A DNA stretch of 64,000 bases from Prochilodus magdalenae (Eukaryota; Chordata; Actinopteri; Characiformes; Prochilodontidae), in the NCBI GenBank assembly GCA_024036415.1, contig JAMWET010003112.1, positions 229,250 to 293,249 of the forward strand. Reading direction: 5' to 3'. A program made the translations under genes and the position numbers. The first letter of the stretch is position 1; every line of letters begins with the position of its first letter. Positions 32,879 through 44,870 of this stretch are shown piece after piece. The notes beneath the pieces are model-generated. The model did no database searches. It was not told the DNA's origin and saw nothing but the letters and a program-made list of their open reading frames with translations.

Positions 32879-33594
32879 ACTGCAGAGGCCAGATAGCTAC
32901 TGCCTAACGCAGACACCAGATAGCTACCATTACTGCTAGGAGGCCGAACTAAACATCTCACATGTATGCTACTCTGTATATTCTCAACACCCACAGTCAC
33001 ATGTCATATTTTGTTGCCTGTCTGAGTGAACACACCCTCTACAGAGAGCAGTTGGTGACACAGATTGAATAAAAGTTGGCTCATTTTCCTGGATTGTATT
33101 CAGTAATGCAGTGTTAGCACTGAGAAGTCACACTGTTACTGGATAATGGAGGTGTGTGTCAGCATTAAGGGGTTAAAGCTGGGACGTTCTGTTAGACTGT
33201 TGGATATGAAGTTTTGAAGATGTGAAAGTCGTATATGAGGGAGCGAGCGTTCTGACTGCATCTGTGTTGGTTGGTTGTTTCTCCTGTAGTAAGTGCGAGT
33301 GCTCAGCTGTTGGAGCAGACAGCCAGACTGCAATCTCTCAGTGATGCTCTGGACAAACTGAAGGTGAGGAGCAGGACGACCACACGCCCCCAATAAAATA
33401 ATGAATGTATTTAATTATTATTATTATTATTTTTTTTTTCATCTTTTGTTTTTAGTTCTGGTCTGTTCTGTATTTATGGGATCTGTCAGGCCATTCTGTA
33501 TTTTATATGCATTCTCTTTTTCACTAATTTGTTTTTCTCTTTCTCCTTTTCGTCTCTCTCTCTCTCTCTCTGTCTCTCTTTCTCTCTCTCTCTG

Positions 33595-33678
<84 letters not shown>

Positions 33679-34021
33679 TCTGTCTGTCTCTCACACACAC
33701 ACTCCTATGCTCTTTACCCTTTTGTCTCTTTAACTCTCATTTTGTCCCCCCCCACACACACCTATGTAGGAATATATGTACCTCTAGTTATATTCCATGT
33801 TTAAATGATTTCCTAGGTAAAAATAAATGTACACATTCGTTCCATGAATTTAACATGTAGGTAGAAACAAAAAAAGTGAACCAGAAGTTACAAAAGTTAG
33901 GCTCATTATGTTTTATTGTGCAGTAAAATTAGCAGAAGTGTGTTCTCTGTTGAGGGTGTGTTTGCTTGTGATCCACTTTGTTAGGAAGTCCCCACTTTGC
34001 TTCCATGTACATGCAGATTTG
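32879..34021 (+). pseudogene. dctn1 relic segment in unit B, one intact 74-bp exon
   Basis: Copy of 21697-22735. The exon at 33290-33363 is identical to dctn1 exon 22104-22177, including the TAG acceptor and GTGAGG donor. The following dctn1 exon is missing and replaced by a (TC)n tract (33555-33705). There is no start codon and no downstream dctn1 exon, so this is a non-functional fragment lying between ependymin-like genes A and B. Confidence 0.93.
33555..33705. repeat. (TC)n polypyrimidine microsatellite
   Basis: Interrupted CTCTCT tract of about 150 bp, ending in CACACACAC. It occupies the position of a dctn1 exon in the source copy. Long Ser-Leu and Arg-Glu reading frames across it are repeat translations. 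Confidence 0.95.
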
Positions 34022-34394
34022 CAAGAGTTCTTTTTTATCCTTTGTGCAGTTGGGTTGTTTGATATATGTTGTGATTATGTTAGTGAAAGTTGTTTCACAT
34101 ATGCTAGTAAAAATGGCCATTTCGACTGAAAATGAAAGAAATGAAGGTGGTTTCTGACATTTGATATTAGGCAGCTTGACCAAATTGGACTAATTTTGAA
34201 CATTTTTGTTAGTTTCTACTGATGCTGTTAGTCTTCTAATATTATAAAAGGCAGTATAATAATATATTTGAACTAATTTAATTGTAATAATTGTAGACAG
34301 ACAATGTGTCACTGATAGTTCTTTACACTGTCTGAACCCTGAGATGATAGTGGTGGAGGAGTACAGGAAGTGAGTTCTTATGCAAGAGTCCCCT

Positions 34395-34990
34395 GGACAG
34401 GGTTCTGGACAGTAAATAAAATGGCCGTATTTGTGTTGTAGACATGCTGACCCCTAGTTCCCATCACCCCCACTGTAAAGAAACCTGAGTCTCTACAATC
34501 AACCATTTCACACAAAAACAACAATGAATGACTCAGGCTCACATCTCTATTACTGAATTATAGCCCACTGTGCTATACTGAGACCACCCACCCAGCATAA
34601 TTAATAATGAATGGTATATAAAAACAACCCCTACCTAGTTCCCAAAGCCCTCCATTGAAACACACAGAACACGGTTCTTTAAGCAAAGTTTATTAATAGG
34701 TTAGTTTTCTTTATCGATCATTATAATTAGATCATGTTAGTGAAGTTGTGTAACAGGTATATATGGTATTCACTGTAAGCTGTGTGAGTTAAATCTCTGT
34801 TGGAGTAACAGAGCAGTATGAGGTGTTGCAAACGTTCTGGTCCCCCTGATCACATGCTGGGTTAGTTTGATCTTCTAAATGAAATTAAGTGAACACATCC
34901 TCCACAGGTAACCTTAATATGGCATTTTTCTGCTGGTTGTAGTGTACAGCTTCCCTTCAGTTGCCGGGATGAACATGTTGGATGACAATG
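34395..34990. repeat. Duplicated non-coding block, copy B (uninterrupted)
   Basis: Same block as 25183-25735 and 48690-51255. Here ATGAATGGTATATAAAAACA at about 34610 is the empty site for the hAT element of unit C. The stretch 34022-34394 is shared with unit C only. 34990-35375 is AT-rich 3' flank of gene B. Confidence 0.85.
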
Positions 34991-35375
34991 TGCCGTAACT
35001 TTTTTACTGACCACATTTTATATTAGATTTTTTTCTCCAATATAATAAATTTAGCAAATAAACCATGAGTGTGCATTAATATGTGCAGATGTCCGTTCCC
35101 TGTAGAGGATCTTATGACTTAATCTTACTTGGAAAAGCAACAAAACATGGACTTGGGGCTCAAACCTTTGCATGACAGTGCCTTCAAAACTAATGACAAC
35201 AAATCAACTAAAGTTTATAAAACTACACTAGAGTAAAAGACGTGTAGAGTAGTCAGTAGTAGGGCAGTGTGATGTGTTTTACTGTGACAACCTTCATTCA
35301 AATTCATATATTTTTTTCATAAAAAGTGTGTTGCGTTTAGGAATGTGCTAGAGGTGAAATGTGAAAAGTGGTTTC

Positions 35376-38300
35376 TCAGAGGAAAGTGCTGAAGAAGCCC
35401 CCCTCCCCTCCGCTCTCCATGGTGGCATTCAAACAGAATGGAGGAGGAGTTAATGGGCTCGGGTCTTTGATCCCCACGACAATGTTAAAATAGCTGAAAC
35501 ACAGGAAAAGGAGAGAGAAATGGTGATTCAAAGGACAAATTTGGGTGGTTTCGTCAGATGTAGCCACACAGTGCATGATGGATCTGGCGTAATGGGATTT
35601 GGGGGATAAGGGGCCAGATTCACGGAAGTGTCTTAGGAACGTAGCATTTTCTCAATTCCTCTCTCCCCACCCAGTTCATATACACATGCAACAATACAGA
35701 CTCTCAAAAAATCAGTCGCATTTATAGTCATATTTTAACTAATGAGCTGCTAAAAGAATAACAGAAAAATCCCCATCTCTCCGTTTGGTACTGCTCATAA
35801 TCTGCACGCTCAGATTGAACATCGCCTATAGTGCATCATGACTCCAGCATGAAAATGCATTTATGTGATTTTACTAGACATCTTGTTACCTGGTGGCAAT
35901 CCAGCCAGTCTGTGGCCTGTAGTAAAGGGTGGAGATAGGAATGCAGCCAAACTCAGTGAATGTCAGGAAGTACTTAACTACAAAGAGAGAAAAACATTCA
36001 AAAACATCTACACTTATACTCAAAATTTGGGTATAAGTTATAATGATTGTTGTTTAGTAATAATTCATAAGGCGTACTGGGAAAAATCAAACGGTAAACT
36101 AACTTAAAGCATTTAAGCATTAGATAATGAAACGTAAGAGTGAGTTGAAAAGTTTTGCAAATCTACATAGTTTCTCTGTATGACACACTATTGTCTGTAA
36201 ACATGGACTAAGGTTCATAAGCACAACGGAACACAGCAGCAGCCTGAATTTAGTCCGGGGTTATAGATAACAGTGTGTCCCATCAGGTCAGGAATCACAT
36301 AATCAGGTTTATTAGAGATTATTGTTCCACTACACACAGGTGGAGGCAAGTGATCATTTATGCATGCAGTTAGCACCAAGCTAATTGATGGGTTATGAAC
36401 GTCCTGTGTATGTGTACCTTCCTGTTCAGGCATTTCTCCACCCCAGGAGTTGACCAGTAGTCCTTCCCCGGGTCCAGAAGAACTGCCCAGGACTACCTGC
36501 CCCAGCAGAGTGGCATCATCTGGGATCTCCATTGGATGGAAGGTGGCAGTCAGCTTTTGCTTACTGCATGTCTGGTTCTCATTGTTGATCTTGTACATCA
36601 CTTGCTGAGGAGAGAAAAGGGGAATAAGTATGTCTACAGCTTCACTCAGAGAGGTATTTTAGCACAAGAGCTTTTTATTTAACGCCAGTGCTTCATTAAT
36701 CATCTGCAGGTGTAGGGAGAAATCTGAAAACCCTGAGGCTGTTAAATAGCCTATTAGCACTAACCACTGACTAGCAAATTCCGGTCAAAGCAACCCAGTC
36801 TTTTTACTTCAAGTCATTTGATGTGTTTAGTTTTTTCTGAAAATGTTATCCAAGTTACCAGCACTGATGATCTGCACGTCTTAACGAAAAGAAATACAAA
36901 CGACTTTATTAAGCTCCCCTTCCGTCTGTTTCATCTGAAACCTTCCCTACATTTCTACACTATATCAAACAGCTATGTCTCCATGATCCAGAACCTTTAA
37001 TGTGACGAACACAGTTGAGTTTTGTCCTGCTATCACAGACTCCTTTTGATCTTATTCAGCTTAGGAAGTGTTCATAAACACACCCACAGTCAGAATAACT
37101 GCATCTAAATAACTGGCGAAGGAAGTGAAATCTTTCATGAGACACTCATGTTCCTCAAAGTTTTTCTCACATGCCAGCCAAGAGCCGACATGTTTCTGAC
37201 TTCTGTTTTACAGCGTTCCTCTATTTGGTTTCACACTGTACAACAGCTCTGTGTCTGTGTTACCTCCTTATACAGCAGCAGAACATCATCATGGTAGGTT
37301 TGATTCTTGTATTGGACGAAATCTCCAAAGCGAATCCGCTGACCAATCGCATCGTAGGTGTACGTTCCCAACTCATAGAAATCACCATTTGCAGCCGCCT
37401 GGCAGAAAGATCCACAAACATATTCAGTAAGCAGTCGATTACATTGGTCAACAGCACTGTGCAGAGTAGTTTGAACCATGTTGGTTTGAACCACCATATT
37501 TCTACCCATCTTGGTTCCAAATGTGTTTGGTCCGACTTTCTCATTTTTTCAAAACTCACAAACCTTGTAATATAAGGCCATGCATTATTTAGGCTACTCA
37601 TATTTACTGACTTTCCACCATCACTACCAGTCATAATAGAAATTATATAACAATAAATAACAATAATCATGTTGATATTCTAAATATATTAATAGATAAC
37701 ATTTCACAGGAAAACAGTTTTTCAAAAACAAAATAGAAGAACGTCGTGAACAGCACAATACGGTTGGATAAACGTGCGAGTGTAATGTGACACTGTTGAA
37801 GATAGAGCTCTGATACGGACGTGGGTTTTATGTAACGCAAACGAAAGCTCTCACTGAATTCTGATTTATTAAAGTACTGTAAGGTTGATAAATCCAGCTG
37901 TACTAATAAACACAGAAATATGTTAGGACATACATCAAAAACTACATGTTTACAGAATTTGATGTTCTCAGTGTTTGTACCAGAAGACTAATGTAAATTA
38001 TATTAGCTTACGGACAGGTCTCCTTCTACTGTGTTCTGCGTCATCAATGAAGTGACCTCCAGGTGCTAAGCTTCCAACCACGGTTCTACAGCTGTAGTTC
38101 CAACCACACAACTTAACTACAGTGTTAAGTCGGTGGGTCTATGGTTATGGGACACACTTGTGTGTCTTAACGTTGTTTTGGACTATGAAAGTTACCAGTG
38201 TAGTTACTTCCATAGTTTCAACCAAGCTTTTGGGAAACACTTGCATCGAAGCTGTATCGCTTCAATTATGTAAGTTGCTAATGTAGTTTTTGGAAAAGCA

Positions 38301-39520
38301 CCCCAGAGCAGTAGACAGCACTATCCACAGCACTGTAGAGCAGTTGGCGGTTAGGAGCCTTGTTCAGGGGCCCTTCAGCCATGTCTTTTAAGTCCCATGG
38401 CTGGATCCCTATCTGTCAGCACACAACTGGGATTGATGGTATAAAAGCCGCCCTCAGATCCAACAATAACAAGTATTCTGTGCATAAGCATTAAGTGTGA
38501 AATCACTGACAACCTGATTGAAATTTATATATAAAATATTAAATATATAATATGTATAAATATATAAAAAAATAAACAATATATAAAAAACAAAATTGGA
38601 AAAACTAAAAATCTATTACAGGTGTTTAAGATTTCTTTAAGAAACTAATAGCAAGTCTCCTGAAAAGAGATGCTAAATACTGAGTGTTTAGTTGTTGAGG
38701 CTTCTGTGTCATTTTCTGTTAAGTATGTTTTCTGCTATTCCCTAATTCTAAAAACTTATAAGGAGTGCTGACTTTGCACAGTGCTGTACATATGTATTAC
38801 AGTCTGATGCTGATTTAAAAATGATGTAAAGAGAAAAAAGTGAAGTGTAACTGACCACACTAAGGCTTCCCTGTGCCTCTGGAGGAGACTCTGTAAAACA
38901 CAATACATTCATCATGTAAACCAACAGCACTGAATTATTATTATTGTTATTATTTTTATTTACACCCGCAGTGAAATGTGTTTATTTAATGATTTTAACA
39001 ATTCCTCCCAGCGTACTCAGTCCTGTTTAATCTCAGTATGTGAAATGTTGAATACCATGAATGTATATACAGTATGTGGTACTATAATTGGTAATATGGC
39101 ACTAATTTGTCTGTTCCACCTTCTCCTGAGGCATATTACTCATCGTGATATAGCCTTTCTTTCCAAACTCCTTGCATCATAATGTCAGATATGAAAACAA
39201 TTTCATACAACTTCTAAATCTGAACTTTAAAGGGGTGGAAAAATATCATATGGATATCTTAGAATAAAAACTCCCCTGAAAAGAATAATCTTTATATAAG
39301 TACATAATATATCATTTATAATATATGTTCATCACTTACTGCAGGGACGAGGAGGATGAGGGGGATGAGTAGGGTGAGGATGAGGGTGAGGGTGAGGATG
39401 AGGATGAGGATGAGGATGTGGATGAGGATGAGGATGAGGATGTGGATGTGGATGGGGTCTTTCTTCTGAGTAGCTTCCAGCCAAAAGCCCCAGCAGAGTG
39501 ACCCACAGCAGGTAGTGCAT
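35376..39520 (-). CDS. Ependymin-like secreted protein B with long His-Pro tract
   Basis: Six exons on the - strand: 39520-39340, 38890-38856, 37398-37264, 36604-36418, 35977-35890, 35493-35376 (TGA). Lengths are 181, 35, 135, 187, 88 and 118 nt; all borders are canonical and phases match, giving 247 residues. A signal peptide (MHYLLWVTLLGLLAGSYS) is followed by ERP, 14 consecutive His-Pro dipeptides, then THPPHPPRPC. The ependymin core has four conserved cysteines (RPC, QTC, FGC, FCL), the motif PMEIPDDATLLGQVVLGSSS, and NQT/NAT sites. Predicted secreted glycoprotein; the His-Pro tract suggests divalent-metal binding, which is my inference. Introns hold no other gene. I recognise the family but not the exact orthologue, so I leave the symbol empty. 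Confidence 0.92.
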
Positions 39521-39592
39521 GATTTCAGCTGTAGAGTTCTCTTCCTTCTCCTCCTGAGTCCTCAGTGATAGAAGTCGCCTCAGCTTTCTCTC

Positions 39593-39602
39593 GTTATATA
39601 AC
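39593..39602 (-). promoter_or_regulatory. TATA box of ependymin-like gene B
   Basis: GGTTATATAACG on the - strand, about 75 bp upstream of the ATG at 39520. It sits in an upstream block nearly identical to that of gene C. Confidence 0.8.
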
Positions 39603-39983
39603 CCCTCAGTGGCCTAACATTACACTGTAAACACACTCTCACTTCCTTGTTTCTAATTTCGACACAAGTCCATTCCGCTCTCCGGGTTTTGGCTTTGTCA
39701 CTGTTTCAGCTACTACCTTCTTAATGTGCAGTGTCATTATCTGTTGTGTAATACTTGCTCTTCTTGCTAGTCCAGATTTTGGGATTTTTTTTCTTTCCCG
39801 TATCTACAGCACCTTTTCCACCAATCTGAAAATCCTTTCATACCAATACAGTGTTGTACAGCATAACAAAATATAGTCAGGCTACCATAAACATTAACCA
39901 GTAAGACCTAAAAATGTGTAGGAGCTCTGTATGTCTGACATATGTCAGAATGGGAATATTATAACTGAGGTGCAGTTTGCATA

Positions 39984-40232
39984 TCGTCGCTGTCCAAAGA
40001 AAAACAAGTATCTCCAAAATGGCAACTTTACAGGAGATGCCAAAAACCTCATTCGATTTTAATGCAAGTCAATGGAACCAGACGTCCTTCCAAGCACTTC
40101 TGGGCCATTTCATTTGGTCCTTTTATCATGCAAATCTCGCAAAATGTAAACGGCAGCAGCTGTTTTTAAATGACGCATAAAAGTCAAAATGGACAAAAAT
40201 GGAGATACATGTTTTTCTTTGGACAGCGACGA
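39984..40232. mobile_element. 249-bp palindromic MITE with TA duplication
   Basis: Perfect 23-bp terminal inverted repeats begin TCGTCGCTGTCC. TA flanks both sides (39982-39983, 40233-40234). The paralogous position in unit C (about 57690, GTTTGCATATACAGGAGG) is the empty site, so the target duplication is seen directly. There is no coding frame; Tc1/mariner-type by TA preference. Confidence 0.9.
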
Positions 40233-40234
40233 TA

Positions 40235-40744
40235 TACAAGAGGCAAAACAGCTTAGTGTTAGTGTAGATGTAGGAGAGTACAGTGTGTTGAGGTAGCTAG
40301 TGAGTAGCTATGTGATTGTAAACAGTATAAGGTATATAAAGTGTACTATACTACTGTACTATAGTACAATACTATTGTTTAAGCCACCATAGGAATTAGC
40401 ACAAAACCTAACCATAACTTTAACCTTAGTAACCAAAAAGTGATCTCTCTGCCCTTTCAGTCTTCCCAGAAGTGTTTTCCTATCATCACGAGGACCTTTA
40501 GTCCTCACAAAATGTGGAATACAAGAACAATGTGTGTTTGTGGTAGTGAAAGTCTGGACTGGATTAGAATGGAAGGGACTGAGTCACATGAATCGGTAAC
40601 AACGATGTCACTGTCATATGATGCTTTTCTTCTTAGATCACCTGAGAGAGTACTGAGCCAATGAGGCTACAGGTTAAAGCCTGCAGTGCTACAGCTTTAT
40701 ACTGTAATAGAAATGTGTAGCACTGCAGGCTGTAATGTGTACTC

Positions 40745-40776
<32 letters not shown>

Positions 40777-41295
40777 TATGCATTTCATACAAAGTTTTAA
40801 AAGAAACTTCCCTTTTTATTCTTTAAGAACTAGTAACTAGTAGTTACTGTTCATTGTTGTTCAGCCGTGTTTGTCCGATTAGGGAGGGACATTTTTTTCT
40901 TTGTTGTAATGTATTACTGTAATCTTTATCATTATTTAGCTTTAATAACCTGACACTGATTGGGTATGCAGAGAGGGCTGCGACAGGAGTGGACAGCGGC
41001 ACACGATCATCCTGCAGGGACAGTAATAGCTCACTCAGGCCACTTTTTAAATTATGTATAACAGTGTTATCTGTCATTAAACAGAAACTAATTAACACAG
41101 GAAGCCGGTGTTGTTGAGTTGGTTTGCAAAATCGTATAGACCCTGACAAAGTCCTCATTTCAGCATATTGGAATTCTTTTACTATCAGCCTACTATTCAG
41201 TAGTGTAGCATGTTGTATGTGTTAAATTCTAGGTTAAGTGTTTGTTCTTTGGGTTATTCTAAGAAGGACTTTCATTTTGAGGGGTGCAGTTAGCC
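40235..41295. other. Intergenic spacer with a (TAA)n microsatellite
   Basis: The left part (to about 40330) matches unit C at 57700-57800, after which homology ends. 40744-40775 is a (TAA)n run. The frames at 40440-40664 and 40844-41158 have no recognisable similarity. No gene seen. Confidence 0.6.
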
Positions 41296-41311
41296 CATCT
41301 GCTATGTTTTT

Positions 41312-42274
41312 ATGAACATTCTATTTATTGGGTTAGCAAGATGAAACAAAGTTACAGAACAGAAATTAATTACATACAAAGATTTGTACAATAGCCCCCT
41401 TTATGCATCCCAATTTCAACCCACTAACCCCCCCCCCCCCCCCCGCCTTCACCCTCCCTGACCCCCCACCCTTAACCTCCCTCACCTTCCCCAGACGCTA
41501 GCCACCTCCATTTACAACATAAATGTGTTAAAAGACAATAATGAAATTTTAAATCAACTTAATACAGAATAAATAAAAACAACAAATACATAATTCCAGG
41601 AAAAGAAAAGGGGGGAAAAGAAAAAAAAACAAAAAAACAATAATAATAATAAATTTAAAAAAAAATAATAATAAAATAAATAAATAAAATAAAATATAAT
41701 TATGTTTGCTGTGATCCACCTGGAACTTCAGATTGCTTGAACTGGGAGAAGAAAGAGAAAAAGGGGGCCCATATACGAGAGTACTGACGTGTATTGCCTT
41801 TAAGTGTGTGTCTAATTTTTTCCAAATAGAGAAATAAAGCAACATCATTAAGCCAGCGATCAAAAGAGGGTGGAGTTGAACTTTTCCAATGGATCAAAAT
41901 AAGACGTCTAGCTAAAAGGGTACAAAATGCTAAGACATCAGAATATGCAGTTGACACTGTAGAGTCTTTAGGTGTTAAACCAAACAAAGCAACCAAAGGA
42001 CAGGGTTCGATTCTCAAGTTAAGTATAAAGGAAAAGCAGCTAAAGATTGAGTGCCAATAGGATTTTAATGCAGGGCAAAGCCAAAACATATGAAATAATG
42101 TAGCTGGAGCCTGTGAACATCGATCGCAAAGAGAATCAAGATTTGGGTTAATCTTAGAAAGTTTAAACTTTGTCCAGTAGACTCGATAGACCTATTTTAG
42201 CTGAATTAGATTGTGTCTAGCACATATTGAGGAAGAATGAATGCGGTGAATTATCTTGTCCCAGTCATCCTCCT
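41312..42274 (-). mobile_element. 5'-truncated LINE (L1-type) with 16-bp target duplication
   Basis: The direct repeat CATCTGCTATGTTTTT flanks the insert (41296-41311 and 42275-42290). The - strand at 41700-42089 encodes FWLCPALKSYWHSIF and downstream residues typical of the L1-type ORF2 C-terminus. An AATAAA on the - strand (41324-41329) and an A run mark the 3' end at the left. The 3' UTR includes C-rich (41429-41445) and A-rich (41580-41700) tracts. Only about 0.96 kb remains of an element usually several kb long. Confidence 0.85.
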
Positions 42275-42290
42275 CATCTGCTATGTTTTT

Positions 42291-44070
42291 GACTGTGCAT
42301 CAGGACGTGCTAGTTAATGAGAGTTTAGATAAAGTTAACTGTTATTTGTACAGAGTCGATGTGGCATAACAGGCTTTAATACAGCTCACAAATCGCACAG
42401 TAAGTTATGGGTCTTTTTTCATAGTGGGAAAACTACAGTAGGGTCCAGTTCTGCCTTTCAAGCCAACCTTGAACATTAGTTTTTAGAATGGTTATATGTG
42501 TTGCCCACCTCACTAGCGTACAGATATAAACGAATGAAGACACAAAAAAACATAAATAAAGATGAATTCTGTTATAAAATCTAAATACATCTACTATTGA
42601 TACAAATACAAATCCACTATTGATTTTCAAAATTAATTCTTTTATTTATTATTTGCCACATTGCTCCACAGTTCCAGTCACCACCACAGTAAAGAAAATG
42701 AACCATTTCACATCAGACCATTTTAAAACCAACATCTCAACCTCTGAATTCCACACTTTTAACACTCGCTTTCACCTATAAGAATTCACCTATAGGTAAA
42801 CAACACAGATTATTTTTAACGCAGAGAACGTTATTACGATAACATTATTAAAGGGCTTGTGTAAGAGAAATTAAAAAGACAATAATAATGATACATTTCC
42901 TGAAAATAGATTTGAAGTAAAGTCTTTGAGCTGGCATGTAAACTTTTCTAGTGTTTCAACACACACCATTCACTCTCCAGTCCACACAACCCATACATAG
43001 AAACTAAGCTGGTTTCTGAATTCTGTTAAGCTCCACCTCTTGATGCTGAAGTGAAGGGTTTCAGCCCAAACTGCTTTATGAATGAGGCCCAGCCAATCAA
43101 AACAGAGCTCATTTACATGTATGAGTCTTAAAGGCACTGTAACAGAAACAGCCTGTTTATCTGTAAAAGAGTTAGTTGACTGGTCATGCAGAAATCAATC
43201 ATTAAAGCAGTAAGCCACTCAAGGGGCTGGAATACAGAACCATAAATATACATAAAATATGAAACAATGTGCAGTTTTCAGAAAATAGTTTATTATTAAT
43301 CATAACTCATTTGAGCAAGTATTCCGTCAAGTAATGTAGCTCCTTTAGAGTATTATATAATAATCAAGCAGTTCAGAAATTCAGAAATAAACAAAGTGTC
43401 TTATGTAGCGCTAATCCAACACAGCTTCTCTTCACATGCCAGGGTTAAATCTTAAATGTGAACATCGAACGTAGGAAATGTTCCTCAAACATAGGAATTT
43501 AAAACCCATACTCCACAAATAGTGCACTACTTGTGTGTAGAAGCTAGAATTTCACCATACATACATTTACATAGTGCACTTACTAGGGAGCACAGAGATC
43601 TCACAGATGTAGTTTCATGGTGCAGTGTTACTGTGAATCACATGGTACTTTTATTCAGTCCTGTGATATTAATGATGAAGATGTTTAGTGGGTTTGCTAT
43701 CTGTTAGCCTGTTATCTGACTAACCAGCCCCGTTGCTGTCTGTTGTCAGCCTGTCGAAAGGGTTTTACAGTTTTCCATGCAGGCAGTATTACAGTCAAAG
43801 ATTATTCCAATAACAGCTTAATCATTTCTTATGAATTCAGTTGTTGTGAGACGGTCATAGGTGTGTGCCGGTCAGGTTTAAAAAAGCCCACTAATGTTGT
43901 AAGAGAGAAAAGAATGAAAAGCACATTAAAAATTACAGTACATGCTCTTGTTAAAACATAACCGATAACAAAATATTAGAAACACAATTGCACACTGCTT
44001 AGCTAAAAATAGTAGCACCCTGAATTTTCTCTGTACTTTAGCCCATGTTTTTAGATAACAGTAGATCATG
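42291..44070. other. Spacer downstream of alpha-kinase copy 1, partly shared with unit C
   Basis: 42657-43435 matches 58697-59187 plus 60787-61000 in unit C. The difference is the Tc1 insertion there and small indels. The sequence at about 43245 (ATACATAAAATATGAAACA) is the Tc1 empty site. 43440-44070 is present only in unit B. No gene supported. Confidence 0.75.
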
Positions 44071-44639
44071 CTACAGCTGGTGGGGTCTGAGGTTGCGTAA
44101 GGCAGCCGTGCAGATGGAGCTGCAGTGTTCTCCGTGCTGCTCCCGCAGAAACTCTGTGATGCCGATCTTGTGGAAGTTGCTGTGCGATTTAAGCTTTCTG
44201 GTGGAGTGGATCTGAGGGTCCGTTAGATACACCAGACCCTTCCCGTTGGCCGTCACCCAGCCTAGCCAAAAAAAAACAAAGTAGGAATAGAGGAATAGAA
44301 AGAACTGGTTTATTCATTTTTGTATTAGGGTTGTAAAATGGATCTGAGGGGGCACTAAATTGATGGACTTAGTTACAGCCATGTGCAAAGAAATCAAATA
44401 TCCATGTTTTTTTTATATATCTATGTGAAAATATGTTATTAAAGATTTAATCCTAAAATCAATCTGTTAACCAATAGAAACTGTCTAAATGTCTCACCTT
44501 GCAGGTCCACCACTACCTCCTGCTTGTTGGAGAATTCGTAGGTCAAGTTCAAGGGAACATGAGCCTTCCTTTCTCTCAGATACTCCTTTCCTACATAACT
44601 GAGGAGCAAGGCAGCATAAAAATTCACACTAATGATTTG

Positions 44640-44870
44640 TTTCAAACATTTACATTTTTACATCATTTAGCTGACACTCTTATCCAGACCCACTTACAAG
44701 GGTAATCATATTACAGGTAGGCCAATGTAGTGTTAGGAGTCTTGCCCAGGGACTCTTATTGGTGTATCACAGCATAGTCACCCAGACCGGGATTCGAACC
44801 CCAGTCTCCCACATGAGGTGGCGGCTCCCTGACGGGTAGTGGGTTTATCTCCTGAGCTACACCAACCAAA
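44640..44870 (-). mobile_element. tRNA-derived SINE, copy 1
   Basis: On the - strand an A box (TAGCTCAGGAG, 44859-44849) and a perfect B box (GGTTCGAATCC, 44800-44790) begin the element. A conserved body (GATAAGAGTGTCAGCTAAATG) and an ATGTAAATG-type tail (about 44650) follow. It lies in the intron before the second alpha-kinase exon and is shared with 61786-62008, so it predates the duplication. Confidence 0.88.

Noticed and set aside
36215..36601. 128-residue frame with ependymin similarity only in its first half
   Set aside because: Exon 4 of gene B ends at a GTACAC donor (36418); the rest is intron. The same applies to 52976-53362 in gene C.
37260..37670. 136-residue frame on the - strand
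   Set aside because: It overlaps exon 3 of gene B in a different frame and has no similarity of its own.
44785..44865. Possible tRNA gene on the - strand (A and B boxes)
   Set aside because: The spacing and arms do not make a full cloverleaf, and the sequence continues into a SINE body and tail; a second copy exists at 61929-61998.
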